From positions 930,001 to 994,000 of the forward strand of contig JBAIAA010000118.1 in NCBI GenBank assembly GCA_037893245.1: a DNA stretch of 64,000 bases, given 5' to 3'. Each line of letters opens with the position of its first letter. The first letter of the stretch is position 1. Shown here piece after piece: positions 11,165-20,050 of the stretch. The stretch is from Crossaster papposus. Lineage: Eukaryota > Echinodermata > Asteroidea > Velatida > Solasteridae. A model generated the notes under the pieces. That model saw only the letters and a list, made by a program, of their open reading frames with translations. It was not told where the DNA came from and searched no databases. The position numbers and the translations under genes were made by a program.

Positions 11165-12141
11165 TTAGTCTTGAGATCCATTTCTTTGATCATTGTTTTG
11201 TTCTTTCAATAGTTCCAATAGAATTTGCAGATTCTCCTCATCAAGATTTTGTTCCTCTTGGTTGGATTGTGGAGATGCTTTAGTCCTAGATCGAACAAGT
11301 TCATCTTTTATGTTTTTGTGCCGTTTGTATGCCAGGATGGGTTGGGTATCAAATATCCTATTCAGATATTCGTTTTCGCTAATCAAGGGCCAGTGTTTGA
11401 GGATAGCCCGTTTGAGGGCTGGGTGCGCGACATGTGGGTAGTATGGTAGGACGAACACCAGTGGGATATTGTTTTTGTTTTTTTCACGCTAAGGGTCCGC
11501 GGGAGTCTTGCCTCTTTGAGAAAGGAGGGCTAGGTCTTCGTTTGTGTATCCGCGCTTTTGAAGTTTGTCTTTGAATAATTCAACCCTCTCCTCAAAGTCT
11601 TTTAAATGGGTACATATACGTTTGTATCTGGTCACTTCGCCCTTGATTAATCCGCCAAATACCGACTTAGGGTGTGCTGAATCTCGAGCTAGGTACTGAA
11701 ATGTATCAGTTTTTTTGGTAGCGACTCGAGTATCCAATATCTCTTCATGTATGAATCGTTCGCCTTTGTAGATAATAAGGTCGAGAAAAGTGACTTGGCG
11801 GTGCGAGATCTCAGACGTGAACTTCAGCGTAGGATGACTTTTATTAAGTGATTGCACTAGGTCAGCAGCCTGCTTTTCATTTCCGTTAAAGATTATAAGA
11901 ACATCGTCTCTATATCTCATGTAGCTCACAATTGAGGGATTGTGAGGGAGGATTTTGTCTTGTTCGTATTTGAATAGGGTTATATGTCACAAATCTCCGG
12001 ACTGCATTCGCTGCCCATGGCCACGCCAATTTTTTTTCTAAAAAAATTGCCATTAAATTCAAACGTGTTTCGACGCCGGCATAATGAGTTCAAGGAGACT
12101 TTGCACGTGGTCTGTCGTGGGCTTGGGTATTGCGTATAGTC
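11165..12141 (-). pseudogene. Penelope-like element reverse transcriptase remnant, no GIY-YIG domain
   Basis: C-terminal two-thirds of a Penelope-like reverse transcriptase, read from 12141 downward. In order: LYAIPKPTTDHVQSLLELI, FEFNGNFF, IGVAMGSECSPE, the catalytic YRDDVLIIF (YxDD), FTSEISHRQVTFLDLIIY, TDTFQYLARDSAHPKSV, then FVLPYYPHVAHPALKRAI and the 'HW...IF...P..AYKR..N..D.LVRSR' connector typical of the family. Canonical members continue into a GIY-YIG endonuclease. Here the frame stops about 40 residues after LVRSR. Breaks are a frameshift near 12065, a 2-base shift near 11984 and an in-frame TAG at 11489-11491. The N-terminus is cut off at about 12141. It is dead, and identity as a Penelope-like RT is well supported by motif order. 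Confidence 0.82.
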
Positions 12142-12252
12142 CGTCCTGAGGCAAGCAAAGTGTGCAGAGAACTTTTGCGCTGTGGCTGCACCAAGGGATG
12201 TCGAGCTAATTGCAAGTGCATGAAAGATGCACTGACATGCACAGCCCTCGGT
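12142..12252 (+). pseudogene. Cysteine-rich (CXC-like) fragment
   Basis: An open frame reads RPEASKVCRELLRCGC, then TKGCRANCKCMKDALTCTALG, with seven cysteines spaced as C-x6-C-x-C-x3-C-x3-C-x-C-x6-C. This resembles the CxC/tesmin-type cysteine-rich segment found in some invertebrate transposon-associated proteins. Only about 37 codons look conserved before the frame becomes low complexity. It abuts the cut end of the Penelope-like remnant in the opposite orientation, so it is probably a piece of another element. Function not assigned. Confidence 0.35.
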
Positions 12253-12499
12253 GTAAATGTGGAGGCTCTTTTTCTTGCTACCGGTAGTGTGACGGATTTC
12301 CAAGTTTGTTCTTTGGGTGTTTTTTGTGTGTTTTTTTTTTGGGGGGGGGCTTTTTTGTTTGCTCAATTAAAACAGGTGAGCAATATTGTGATATCCACTA
12401 TGTGCAGAGTAGCCAATTAGTCTTTATTCAAGCCTTTGATCCTAAAAATCACCATGTGTCACCAGAATAAAGGCTTCATGCCGTTGAGTGCTTTAGATA
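12253..12499. other. Low-complexity T-rich/G9 stretch
   Basis: T-rich run followed by nine G (12341-12349). No gene. Confidence 0.4.
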
Positions 12500-13022
12500 T
12501 GGAATTTATGGCCATGAAGACCACCATTTTGAAGAATAAGGACGCCATTTTCAAAATGGCGGACCTAATCGTCTGACACAGTCAATAATGCATTTTTTGA
12601 ACTGTTGGACACGGAAAACATATACATAGCCACTGGAATGAAGATTCTAGGCCTCTTACTTTCCGAGTTATGTAGTTTTATATCAGAAATGGCGGCCATT
12701 TTGGAAAATGAGGACGCCATTTTGAAAATGGCGGACCCAATCTTCTGACACACTCGATAATGCATTTTTTGAACTGTTGGACACGGAAAACATATACATA
12801 GCCACTGGAATGAAGATTCTAGGCCTCTTACTTTCCGAGTTATGTAGTTTTGTATCAGAAATGGCGGCCATTTTGGAAAATGGCCGCAAAGGCCACCACA
12901 GGCAAATTCAGAGATGGCACTATATCTAAAATTTCATGTTTTGGTATAAAGTACATGTGTGCCAAGTTTCAAGCTTTTACCACAAAGTGCACAACATTTC
13001 CTCTTATCCGCTGGACTAAGGT
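12500..13022 (-). repeat. Right arm of the large inverted pair with 172-bp units
   Basis: Two complete 172-bp units (GAACTGTTGGACACGGAAAA at 12599 and 12771). The arm then runs through GGCCGCAAAGGCCACCACAG to CTCTTATCCGCTGGAC near 13017, the inverse of the left arm start. With the left arm it encloses about 2.9 kb. Each unit holds AAAATGGCGGCC-type motifs. Confidence 0.85.
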
Positions 13023-13744
13023 CCTATACTTTCTGTCTGCAACGGGAGGATCTATTCGGGTCAGTTCCAATTTGGGAGAAATGTTCTACAAATGTTCAAC
13101 GTGCCACAAGGATGACTTGGTAACAAGGATGCATCGCTTTTAAAGTTGTACAAACGTTGCATTCACTGTGTTGACATCTAATGGTGCACTTCCCTAATTG
13201 AAGGGAGAATTTCTACGCGGTTTCATTAGCATAAAATGTGCCCTCCACAGTTTCTTTTGAAAAAGGAGGCCGTTTGGTAAACAAATTGTGGGATTGTAAT
13301 GTAGCCCAGGATCAACTCCCTGTTTTTGGAGCTTGATAAATTTACGGTACAAAAATGGGTCCTAATTGCCCTAGAACGTGGAGGGATGCCATTTTGTAAA
13401 ATGGCTGCTTGAACGCTCGGGAAGTATCACTTTTTGGGAGGTGAGTTTCTTTTGGTGTGAATATTGCTAACCCACTAAAAATTGAAAAGAAATGAAAAGA
13501 TAAAGACCAAGACAATAATCTGATTGTTGTTTGAGAAACCCCGGTGATGTCGGTGTGCATGAAACTTGGTCCTGAACATTGTTGATTTTACACTGTTTTC
13601 AATGGGACTTGAATTAGGCTAGTGCACCCTAATATAAAGATGGCCACACAGTGGTGGTAGTGAAGACGCTGTGTGGACTTTCCCACGCCCACACAATTGG
13701 GTTACTCCTCTCTGAAAAACAGTTTCAAAGCATTTGTTGGATGA
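13023..13744. other. Non-coding stretch
   Basis: A GCCATTTTGTAAAATGGC palindrome at about 13387-13404 resembles the arm units. Nothing else recognised. Confidence 0.4.
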
Positions 13745-13912
13745 GAGTTAAAAGTGGGCAGGCGCCGCTAGAAGTTTAACTCCGCGCTAAAACTTCAGCG
13801 GCGACCGAGCGATGCCCTAAAAACCAGCGGTGTCAGGGCGGCCGCCGCTCGGTGCCCGGGCAAAATTGGCTAAAAACTCGCCGCCGGGCCGCCGAGCAGG
13901 CTAATTCTTTGG
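13745..13912. other. GC-rich, hairpin-prone segment
   Basis: High-GC island in AT-rich DNA, with GCTAAAA(A)CTNNNGCGG-like motifs recurring and ACCGAGCG facing CGCTCGGT. No open frame of note. It could be a decayed MITE or a structured transcript; no call made. Confidence 0.35.
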
Positions 13913-14210
13913 GGTTGTGACCATTAGCAAAATGAAAAGGAACCCCCAAAAGATAATTCACGATCAAAACTTGGGGTTGAACGAATTTTCACAATGCGAA
14001 TAAAATAAGTATTCAACTACCTCTGATAATATACATTTAACGGTGTTCATGTTCCCCATAATGTTATCTTGATGATTTCATTTCTGACCATAGGTTCAAT
14101 GGTCATAAACTATACCTGATAGATAAAGTTTACCAGTATCGCGGCCACAGTACACATTTGTCCTGAACACTGTGGGTTGTTTGTGACATTGTACGGGGTT
14201 GTGTTTGTAT
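13913..14210. other. Non-coding stretch
   Basis: Nothing recognised. Confidence 0.35.
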
Positions 14211-14300
14211 AGGGGGGCACATGGGGGTGCACCAACTTTTCAAGGGGGGATTGAATGGTAACAGATAATATTGTTTGCGTGCAATTCTACCCCCCCTCCC
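14211..14300 (+). repeat. Dispersed repeat R, copy 1
   Basis: GGGGGTGCACCAACTTTTCA, GATTGAATGGTAACAGAT and TGCAATTCTACC match 14735-14835 in the same order. Confidence 0.5.
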
Positions 14301-14734
14301 TCGTTACCGCTCAATAGTCTGAAGGTTCGATAATCTGAAGGTTCATAAACAACCTTCAGATTAAGTTAATGGAAGTTCATCAACCTTCTATCCAAGATCC
14401 AAGAATGAATTTAATATACATGTAGATGCAATCCAAGTTATTTCCTGAAGATCAGCTGTCAAGACTGAACGATCTACGGGATGATCTTTAAGACGGACAA
14501 GTTGACAAGGCTGACGTGGCTAAAAAAAAGAAGAACACCTTTCACACTACATCGATTGGACCGTTGCTCTGTGATTGCTCTGTTGGTTTCCTCCAACACA
14601 TTGCCATCCATGTAAACGATGAGAGATTTTCTTGCTTGGTAGTATACCATGGTCTTACGACTCTGAGTTCCCAACCAATCTGTTTAAACTAGTGTATTAT
14701 GTTAACTATAGGGCTGAATTTGTAAGGAGTAAGG
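14301..14734. other. Non-coding stretch with CTGAAGGTT repeats
   Basis: GTCTGAAGGTTCGATAATC, CTGAAGGTTCATAAACAAC and the inverse AACCTTCAGATT lie close together at 14317-14366, a small potential stem-loop. No gene. Confidence 0.4.
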
Positions 14735-14835
14735 TGGGGGGTTACCGGGGGCCGGTACGTACCTGTGGGTGCACCAATTTGTTTAAGGAAAGCACTGAAT
14801 GGCAACTGATTTTATGTACAATTCGAAATTTTAAA
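14735..14835 (+). repeat. Dispersed repeat R, copy 2
   Basis: GGGTGCACCAATTTGTTTAA, ACTGAATGGCAACTGATT and TGTACAATTCGAAATT correspond to copy 1. Confidence 0.5.
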
Positions 14836-14922
14836 GAGTTAGGGGTACGGACTTCCCGTAATTAGCGACTTCCTATTTTAAAGTATAGGGTCTTTATTAC
14901 AAATAGGGAATTGGGGGTCGAG

Positions 14923-14937
14923 CCCCCCCCCCCCCCC
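14923..14937. repeat. Poly-C tract, 15 C
   Basis: 15 consecutive C (G run on the minus strand). Confidence 0.95.
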
Positions 14938-15253
14938 TCCCCCCGCTCAGTGGATCCGTTCATTAGGGGTCTCAATTTGAAGAATTTAAGTTTGTCAGAG
15001 CCTAATTAGTCTTAGTATTGTTGTATCCAGGAGGATTTTCCAGAGAGTGTTTGCAGGACGTTTAAATGTTACTGATTAAAAACATCACAACAATATCGGC
15101 TATACACTATTGATATTTTAGTTCGCTATGTTACTTCTGTATTCCTAAAAACCATTGCCACGTACACCCTACATTAAGGTCTACATCAGTTCTATACACG
15201 CAAGTCATTGTCCGAATGTATTATGTACATGTACTTCTATTCGTTCTGGATCG
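14938..15253. other. Non-coding stretch
   Basis: Nothing recognised. Confidence 0.35.
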
Positions 15254-15483
15254 TTAACCTACGGAAGGCGAATAGTGCCACTGGATACTTGAGTGGCGGC
15301 CGCCACATAATATCTGGCGATACTATTGTCGCAAGATCCAAGTTATGGTCCTCACGTGTTATGTGGCGACCGCAAGATAATTAAGTGGCGGCCGCCAGAT
15401 AAATGGTACAAACAAATATTCTCGCGCGTTTGCAAAAAGTATATTCGTCAGTATCCAATGGCACTATCCGTCTTCCGTATTAA
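15254..15483. mobile_element. TTAA-flanked MITE with ~30-bp inverted ends
   Basis: The left end has TACGGAAGGCGAATAGTGCC then ACTGGATACT. The right end is its inverse with four or five mismatches. TTAA lies at 15254-15257 and 15480-15483. The interior has AGTGGCGGCCGCCA twice in direct orientation. Distinct from families A and B. Confidence 0.75.
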
Positions 15484-16139
15484 CCTCCTTATAATTATCT
15501 CAAACACCCACTCGTTACCACGAAGCCCTGAGGCATGAGTGACTTAGACTCAATATGAGTCAACGTAATTATTTTTTGAAATCTAAGTGCTGCTATACAA
15601 GATAAAGGGTAATGCATTTCGGGGTCCTCTCGATAGTTGGAGGGTTCGATAGTTCACATTATACTCGGGGTTACTATATGTAACCTATACTGCCGATTAT
15701 TTAATTGAACTTAATTGAACATTATTCTTAAATATGTGCAGACTTTGTGCGATTTGGGGTGAGACGGATCAGTGATAAAGGTATAATGTTTATAAATACC
15801 CCCCCCTATGAAAAACTGTTACGATTTTGTTTTGTAAGCGAAATTGTAAGCGAAAATGCTAAGTATTGAAGTTTAAATTATGATTTATCAGCTTAATATT
15901 CAACTGCAAAAATAATACCATTCAAAACAATGATTCCATTATAGTTTCACACTGATGTCTGAAAATGTTAATACCGTGAATTCTATGACGTTATAAGGAA
16001 TAAATTACATGTATGTGAAAGAAACCTTGGAAATATTCATTTTCTATTCATTTTGCATATTAAACAGCAACACCGAGACTCCTTTCAACAGGATGGGAGT
16101 GTTCTTCGTTATCTTGTTGTATCAAATTGGTGTAAATAA
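15484..16139. other. AT-rich non-coding stretch
   Basis: Nothing recognised. Confidence 0.35.
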
Positions 16140-16973
16140 TTAATTCACGCTGGCCGACCTGTTGAGGGCGCTATTTTCTCTCAACGGTTGGGCTTCAGTA
16201 CGTCCACGCGTGAAACCATGTTGTGAAATTTAAGGCATTGTTTATACATTTTCCTTTCTAACCTTTGCTGTAAAATAAAAAAGGGCCCAAAGACAGGTTA
16301 TTAACCCTCTAGCTTAGCATTTATTTATTCGTAGCCTGTATGTTCACCTGGTTTCGGCCTGGAATGGGCCAACCAGGGACTTAGACATTCGCACCAGGGG
16401 CCAATTTCATAGAGCTGCTAAGCACAAACATTTGCTTAGCATGACAATTTGTCCTTGGCAAAAACAAGGTTACAGACCACATTTTAACCTGATCTTTATT
16501 GTTCTGGGTTGATAATCAGCTGTTTTTTTGCTTAGCATGAAAAACACCTATAATTTTGGCTGGTAACCTGTTTTTAATGAGCAAGACTTTTTTGTGCTAA
16601 GCAATTTTTTTTGCTTAGCAGCTCTATGAAATTGGCCCCTGGTGTCCGATTGGGATGGACCAAGTTACTCAATTTCCAATCAAACCATACAACGGCGAGC
16701 CGAGACAAAAAATACGCCAGCCACACAACTGACGGATTAGTCTTGCTCCAAGACTGAGTTTATAATTTGTTCCGGGGCGCGCCGTTCGTCAGTTACGGTT
16801 ATAAATATTTCCATTAATTTAGAAGGAAGAAGAGACTCACTGTAAATCTATAGAACTCGTTCGCTAGAAAGGCACTCATTTTTTGGGCGGATAGGGGTTG
16901 CCGTTAATAATAATAGATCTTGTACAACGACCGACCGGTAGAGGGCGCCATTTCGTGTTAACGGTTGAGATTG
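16140..16973 (+). repeat. Dispersed repeat I, unit 1, interrupted by family E copy 2
   Basis: Starts with a GAGGGCGCTATTTTCTCTCA-type segment and AACGGTTG. It continues with TTATTCGTAGCCTG, GGCCTGGAATGGGCCAACCA, GACATTCGCACCAG, the insertion, then GTGTCCGATTGGGATGGACC and TCAATCAAACCATAC. The order recurs at 17535, 18001, 18925 and, inverted, at 20998-19225. No coding content. It could be an old LTR or a long non-autonomous element. Confidence 0.6.
16398..16638 (+). mobile_element. Family E MITE, copy 2, inside repeat I
   Basis: GGGCCAATTTCATAGAGCTG at the left and its inverse at the right, flanked by CAG (16395-16397) and CTG (16639-16641). Removing it and one triplet restores the ATTCGCACC-CWG-GTGTCCG site seen uninterrupted at 17590. 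Confidence 0.9.
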
Positions 16974-17426
16974 AGGCCGTGTCCAAAACGAGTGTTTAGA
17001 GCTACGGTACGGTCTACGTCTACAGCTACAGTTGCGTCTTCGTAGGCGCTAAGGTAAATGCAATTCGGACGCGGCTACGGTAGAGCCTACGGCTAGTTAT
17101 TGCGCCCCCAAGCGACGCTTGAATTAGTGTTTGCAAAATTACGATGTAAGAATTCACAACAATTATCGTCTGCTAGATGTTAATGTTTGATTACTGCCAG
17201 TCGAAATACCTGATAATATTGACGTATTTGTCGATCTGTTAAAAAAATAAACGAAAATTTGCTCCAAAATTTACGTTAGTGCTGCCGCCATTTTGTTTTG
17301 CCTGAGCTAAACAACTTCTTTTATGGCCAGATTTTTGTGACTTTGTAGCCGTAGCTGTAGCTCTAGACGACATTTCGGACAGCGCTACAAAATGGCAGCT
17401 CTAGACACCCGTTTCGGACACGGCCT
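16974..17426. mobile_element. 453-bp inverted-repeat element (K)
   Basis: Ends AGGCCGTGTCCAAAACGAGT and, inverted, AGGCCGTGTCCGAAACGGGT, continuing through TAGAGCT(A/G)C. Subterminal CTACGG-rich sequence also occurs inverted. It carries no coding content, and no convincing target duplication was found. Confidence 0.75.
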
Positions 17427-17534
17427 GAGTCGAGGCGTAATACAGAAGGCCACATAATTATGTGCGGAAGGCCACATATTAACAATTATTTGGTTATATT
17501 TTGCTTTTATTACAAATAATAATAATAGCTTATA

Positions 17535-17950
17535 CGTATAATGTACGTAGTCCAGGCCTGGAATGGGCCAATCAGTAACCTAGAAATTCGTACCAGGTGT
17601 CCGAGTGGGATCGCGAGCAAGTTCGCGCCGGATAAGTATATAAACGCAAAGTTTTCCCCAGATTCAATACGAATGACGCATAAACACACCACGACCAAGG
17701 CCGGAAATGTCTGTCAACAGCGAGCAAGGCCGGAAATGGGTGGGTGTGTTTCCCGGTACCGTCGGCCTGAACACGCTTCGGACCAAGTTTTGTTGCGTCG
17801 GCTCGGTGATGTTAAAATAATTCCGGCGCGAACTGGTAACTGTCAATCAAACCGTACCGTCGAGGCGGTCACCGACATAGTTCCGTAAAGCAGACAATAG
17901 ATGAGCACGACAAACGCGACACCACGTGTAAGGCATTGTTCATAGATTAA
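17535..17950 (+). repeat. Dispersed repeat I, unit 2
   Basis: GTCCAGGCCTGGAATGGGCC, AATTCGTACCAGGTGTCCGA, CAATCAAACCGTACCG and ACGCGACACCACGTGTAAGG appear in the family order. The CACCAG-GTGTCC site is empty here. The 115-codon frame at 17541-17888 follows the repeat and is not called. Confidence 0.65.
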
Positions 17951-18000
17951 CAAAAAAACACTTGCTTTTAATTAAAAGAGTTCGTCGACACTTTCGCATA

Positions 18001-18225
18001 TAACATTGGCTTATTCGTAGCCTGCACGTTGAACTAGCGTAGGCCTGGAATATGGGCCAACCAGGACTTATATAGACATTTGCCCCAGGGTGTCCGAGTG
18101 GGACCAAGTTATTGAACTGTCAATTAAACCATACGAAGCCAATCCCAATACGTAAGTCAAACAAACGCAAGCGAGCAAACGCGACACCATGTCGTGTAGG
18201 CATTGCTATAGATTTTAAAAGAAAA
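18001..18225 (+). repeat. Dispersed repeat I, unit 3
   Basis: TAACATTGGCTTATTCGTAG, GGCCTGGAATATGGGCCAAC, CCAGGGTGTCCGAGTGGGAC and GCGACACCATGTCGTGTAGG. Uninterrupted. Confidence 0.7.
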
Positions 18226-18283
18226 GGCGGGCACAATAGAGATTATCTTATTGGCTGATCAATTAACATCCACATGATCAAAC

Positions 18284-18483
18284 GCGTTTGTTTATGGTGT
18301 AAATCGAGGAGTTTCTTTTGTTCCTCTCGAAAATGTCCTTTGTTTGTACTCTAACTTTTTCCGACGGCTCTCATTGGTTTTGTACACGAATCTCAATCGA
18401 GGTCGTCCTCGATTCTAACCCTAACCCCAATTCACCTTCGTGTCGCCAGGTATGTGTCCTTCATTTACACCATAAACAAACGC
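18284..18483. mobile_element. 200-bp MITE with perfect 21-bp inverted ends
   Basis: Positions 18284-18304 and 18463-18483 are exact inverse copies (start GCGTTTGTTTATGGTGTAAA). The interior has TCAATCGAGG..TCCTCGATT. No coding content. Flanking duplication unclear. Confidence 0.8.
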
Positions 18484-18502
18484 AATATAAACCTGCTTCT
18501 AT

Positions 18503-18735
18503 AGACCATGTGCCCTCTGTTTACATCTATATTTAAATGTGCCCGGCAATATGCGCACACATCGTGTCTTGCATAAATTTGGTTGAGGAGTGACGCCACA
18601 GGTCAGACCACTTGTAAATTATGTGACCTCTAATGGCGCCTCTTAACCAAATTTATGTAAAACACGATGCGTGCGCATACTGCAGGGCACATTTGAATAT
18701 GTAAACACGTGACGTCAGAGGGCACATCGTCTGTA
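18503..18735. mobile_element. 233-bp palindromic MITE
   Basis: Left TGTGCCCTCTGTTTACAT, ATGCGCACACATCGTGT and ATAAATTTGGTTGAG mirror right-arm ACCAAATTTATG, ACACGATGCGTGCGCAT and GTCAGAGGGCACA. Arms are about 100 bp at roughly 85% identity. It lies 20 bp from the preceding MITE. Confidence 0.75.
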
Positions 18736-18763
18736 TAGAGATGATTGTCACTTTTGAAACGGG

Positions 18764-18908
18764 ATCTACGACCATTGAAATGACAATAACTTTGCTCCGC
18801 AAAATCGTATCTCAACAATCGAGGTGTCAAAATACGCAGAACAAAATTATGCACTGGTTTATTGGCTTCGATTAATCCATACCTTTTCGAACCGTTAATT
18901 ATTGGATC
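18764..18908 (-). repeat. Dispersed repeat Q, copy 2
   Basis: Inverse of 8588-8725, with about 15 extra bp in the middle. Confidence 0.75.
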
Positions 18909-18924
18909 ATTTTTAAGTGTCTCG

Positions 18925-19100
18925 ATACTTTTTGCGTAGGCCTGGACTGGGCCAATCAGGTATCTGGACAATTTCACCAGGTGTTCTTAGGTGAACTAGT
19001 TGCATAACTGTCAACACGTCATACAAATAAAAGGCGATCACAGACAAAGACGAGCCGGACAAACGCCACTCGGACACAAAGAAGGCATTTGGGGCTTTTA
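18925..19100 (+). repeat. Dispersed repeat I, unit 4
   Basis: GCGTAGGCCTGGACTGGGCC, AATTTCACCAGGTGTTCTTA and ACTGTCAACACGTCATAC. Diverged and uninterrupted. Confidence 0.6.
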
Positions 19101-19534
19101 AATGTTTTGATTCGTAGACATTACAGAACCGAGCCCAATCTAAAAAAAAAACCACAGGCGCTAGTAATAAACCAAAAAAATGTATTAGATTAAGCTCGGT
19201 TTTGTAATGAAAATTATTATTTGACTGCTCGCTTTTGTATGACTTGATCAACAGTTGAGCAACGTGTTCCACTCGGACACCAGGGGCCGGTTGCACCAAA
19301 CATGTCCTACATGCTTGTCGTAAGATAAGAAATTGAGGACAACCCTAAGACATGTCGTAACTGCGGTTGCACCTAAAAGCTTATAGGCTTGTCCTAAAAT
19401 GCATATCTTACGACACGTCGTAGGACATGTCCTAGTGTATAATTATAACTGTATTGGGCCCGACGCCGGTCATAATCCCGAAATTAGATAAAAAACTGTA
19501 CATATCATGTTTTCAATCACTTATGTTTTATTCA

Positions 19535-19738
19535 GATAATTAGTGATTGCTTACAAATGCATGTATGTCCCCAATTTATTTCATCATAATCAGAATGGTT
19601 GTATTCCCAGGGTCCTTTGCTATGGTTACCGTCATTCTTCAATGTATTGATCTTTAAATTCATATAACGAAGCTTTGCATCTTGGACTTTTCTTTCTGAA
19701 GAGTGAGTAATTCCATATAGTTGCCTCGTGTTCCTTTC
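19535..19738 (-). pseudogene. Possible Myb/SANT-like remnant of element J
   Basis: The minus-strand frame includes YGITHSSERKVQDAKLRY, MNLKINTLKNDGNHSKGPWE and DYDEI. PIF/Harbinger elements encode a second protein with a Myb/SANT-like trihelix, whose end reads roughly 'W..LK..Y...K.NN.K.G.....W.YFD.MDEI'. Spacing and the WEY...DEI ending fit, but several landmark aromatic residues are absent and no start is visible. It is divergently oriented to the adjacent transposase fragment. The context makes the call plausible, but the sequence alone is weak. Confidence 0.38.
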
Positions 19739-19741
19739 TGA

Positions 19742-20050
19742 ACATTTTCAAATGCGAAGAAAATTGCAAGAACCAGTGTCGAAAGATGCATTGGAGTATG
19801 GAAACGTAGGTGGGCATGTCTTCGACATCTAAGACTGCAGCCTATTGAAAAGGTTTGCCAGGTAATAGTTGTAATGGCTATGCTTCACAACTTCGCCAGA
19901 CATTTGCCTCTTGAAGACGAAGATGGGCAGATGTATGCAGAGCTAATGGATGAGCATCCCAACGACAACGAGTGGCCTGACATTGATGATGATCCAAATC
20001 ATGAAGGGATTGCCCAAAGAAACCAAATTGTAGACTTATTGAGGGGCTGA
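19742..20050 (+). pseudogene. PIF/Harbinger transposase C-terminal fragment (DDE superfamily, HARBI1-like)
   Basis: 102 open codons before the stop at 20048-20050. Upstream the frame is closed by a TGA at 19739-19741, and the N-terminal two-thirds are absent. It reads ARTSVERCIGVWKRRWACLR, then LQPIEKVCQVIVVMAMLHNF and an acidic tail with DEHPNDNEWPDIDDD. In this family the 'R..VE..(F/I)G.(L/W)K.R(F/W)' block carries the third catalytic acid, here the Glu of SVERCIG, and 'VI(V/A)..(I/M)LHN.A' is the conserved C-terminal helix. The enzyme would cut and paste elements with matching ends. The first two catalytic Asp residues are lost. Confident as a family remnant. Confidence 0.8.

Noticed and set aside
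11193..11449. Plus-strand frames at 11193-11441 and 11225-11449
   Set aside because: They are antisense shadows of the Penelope-like RT remnant.
16140..18225. Repeat I as a pair of LTRs around an internal retroelement
   Set aside because: No RT, integrase, primer-binding site or consistent 5-bp duplication was seen, and units are spaced irregularly in both orientations.
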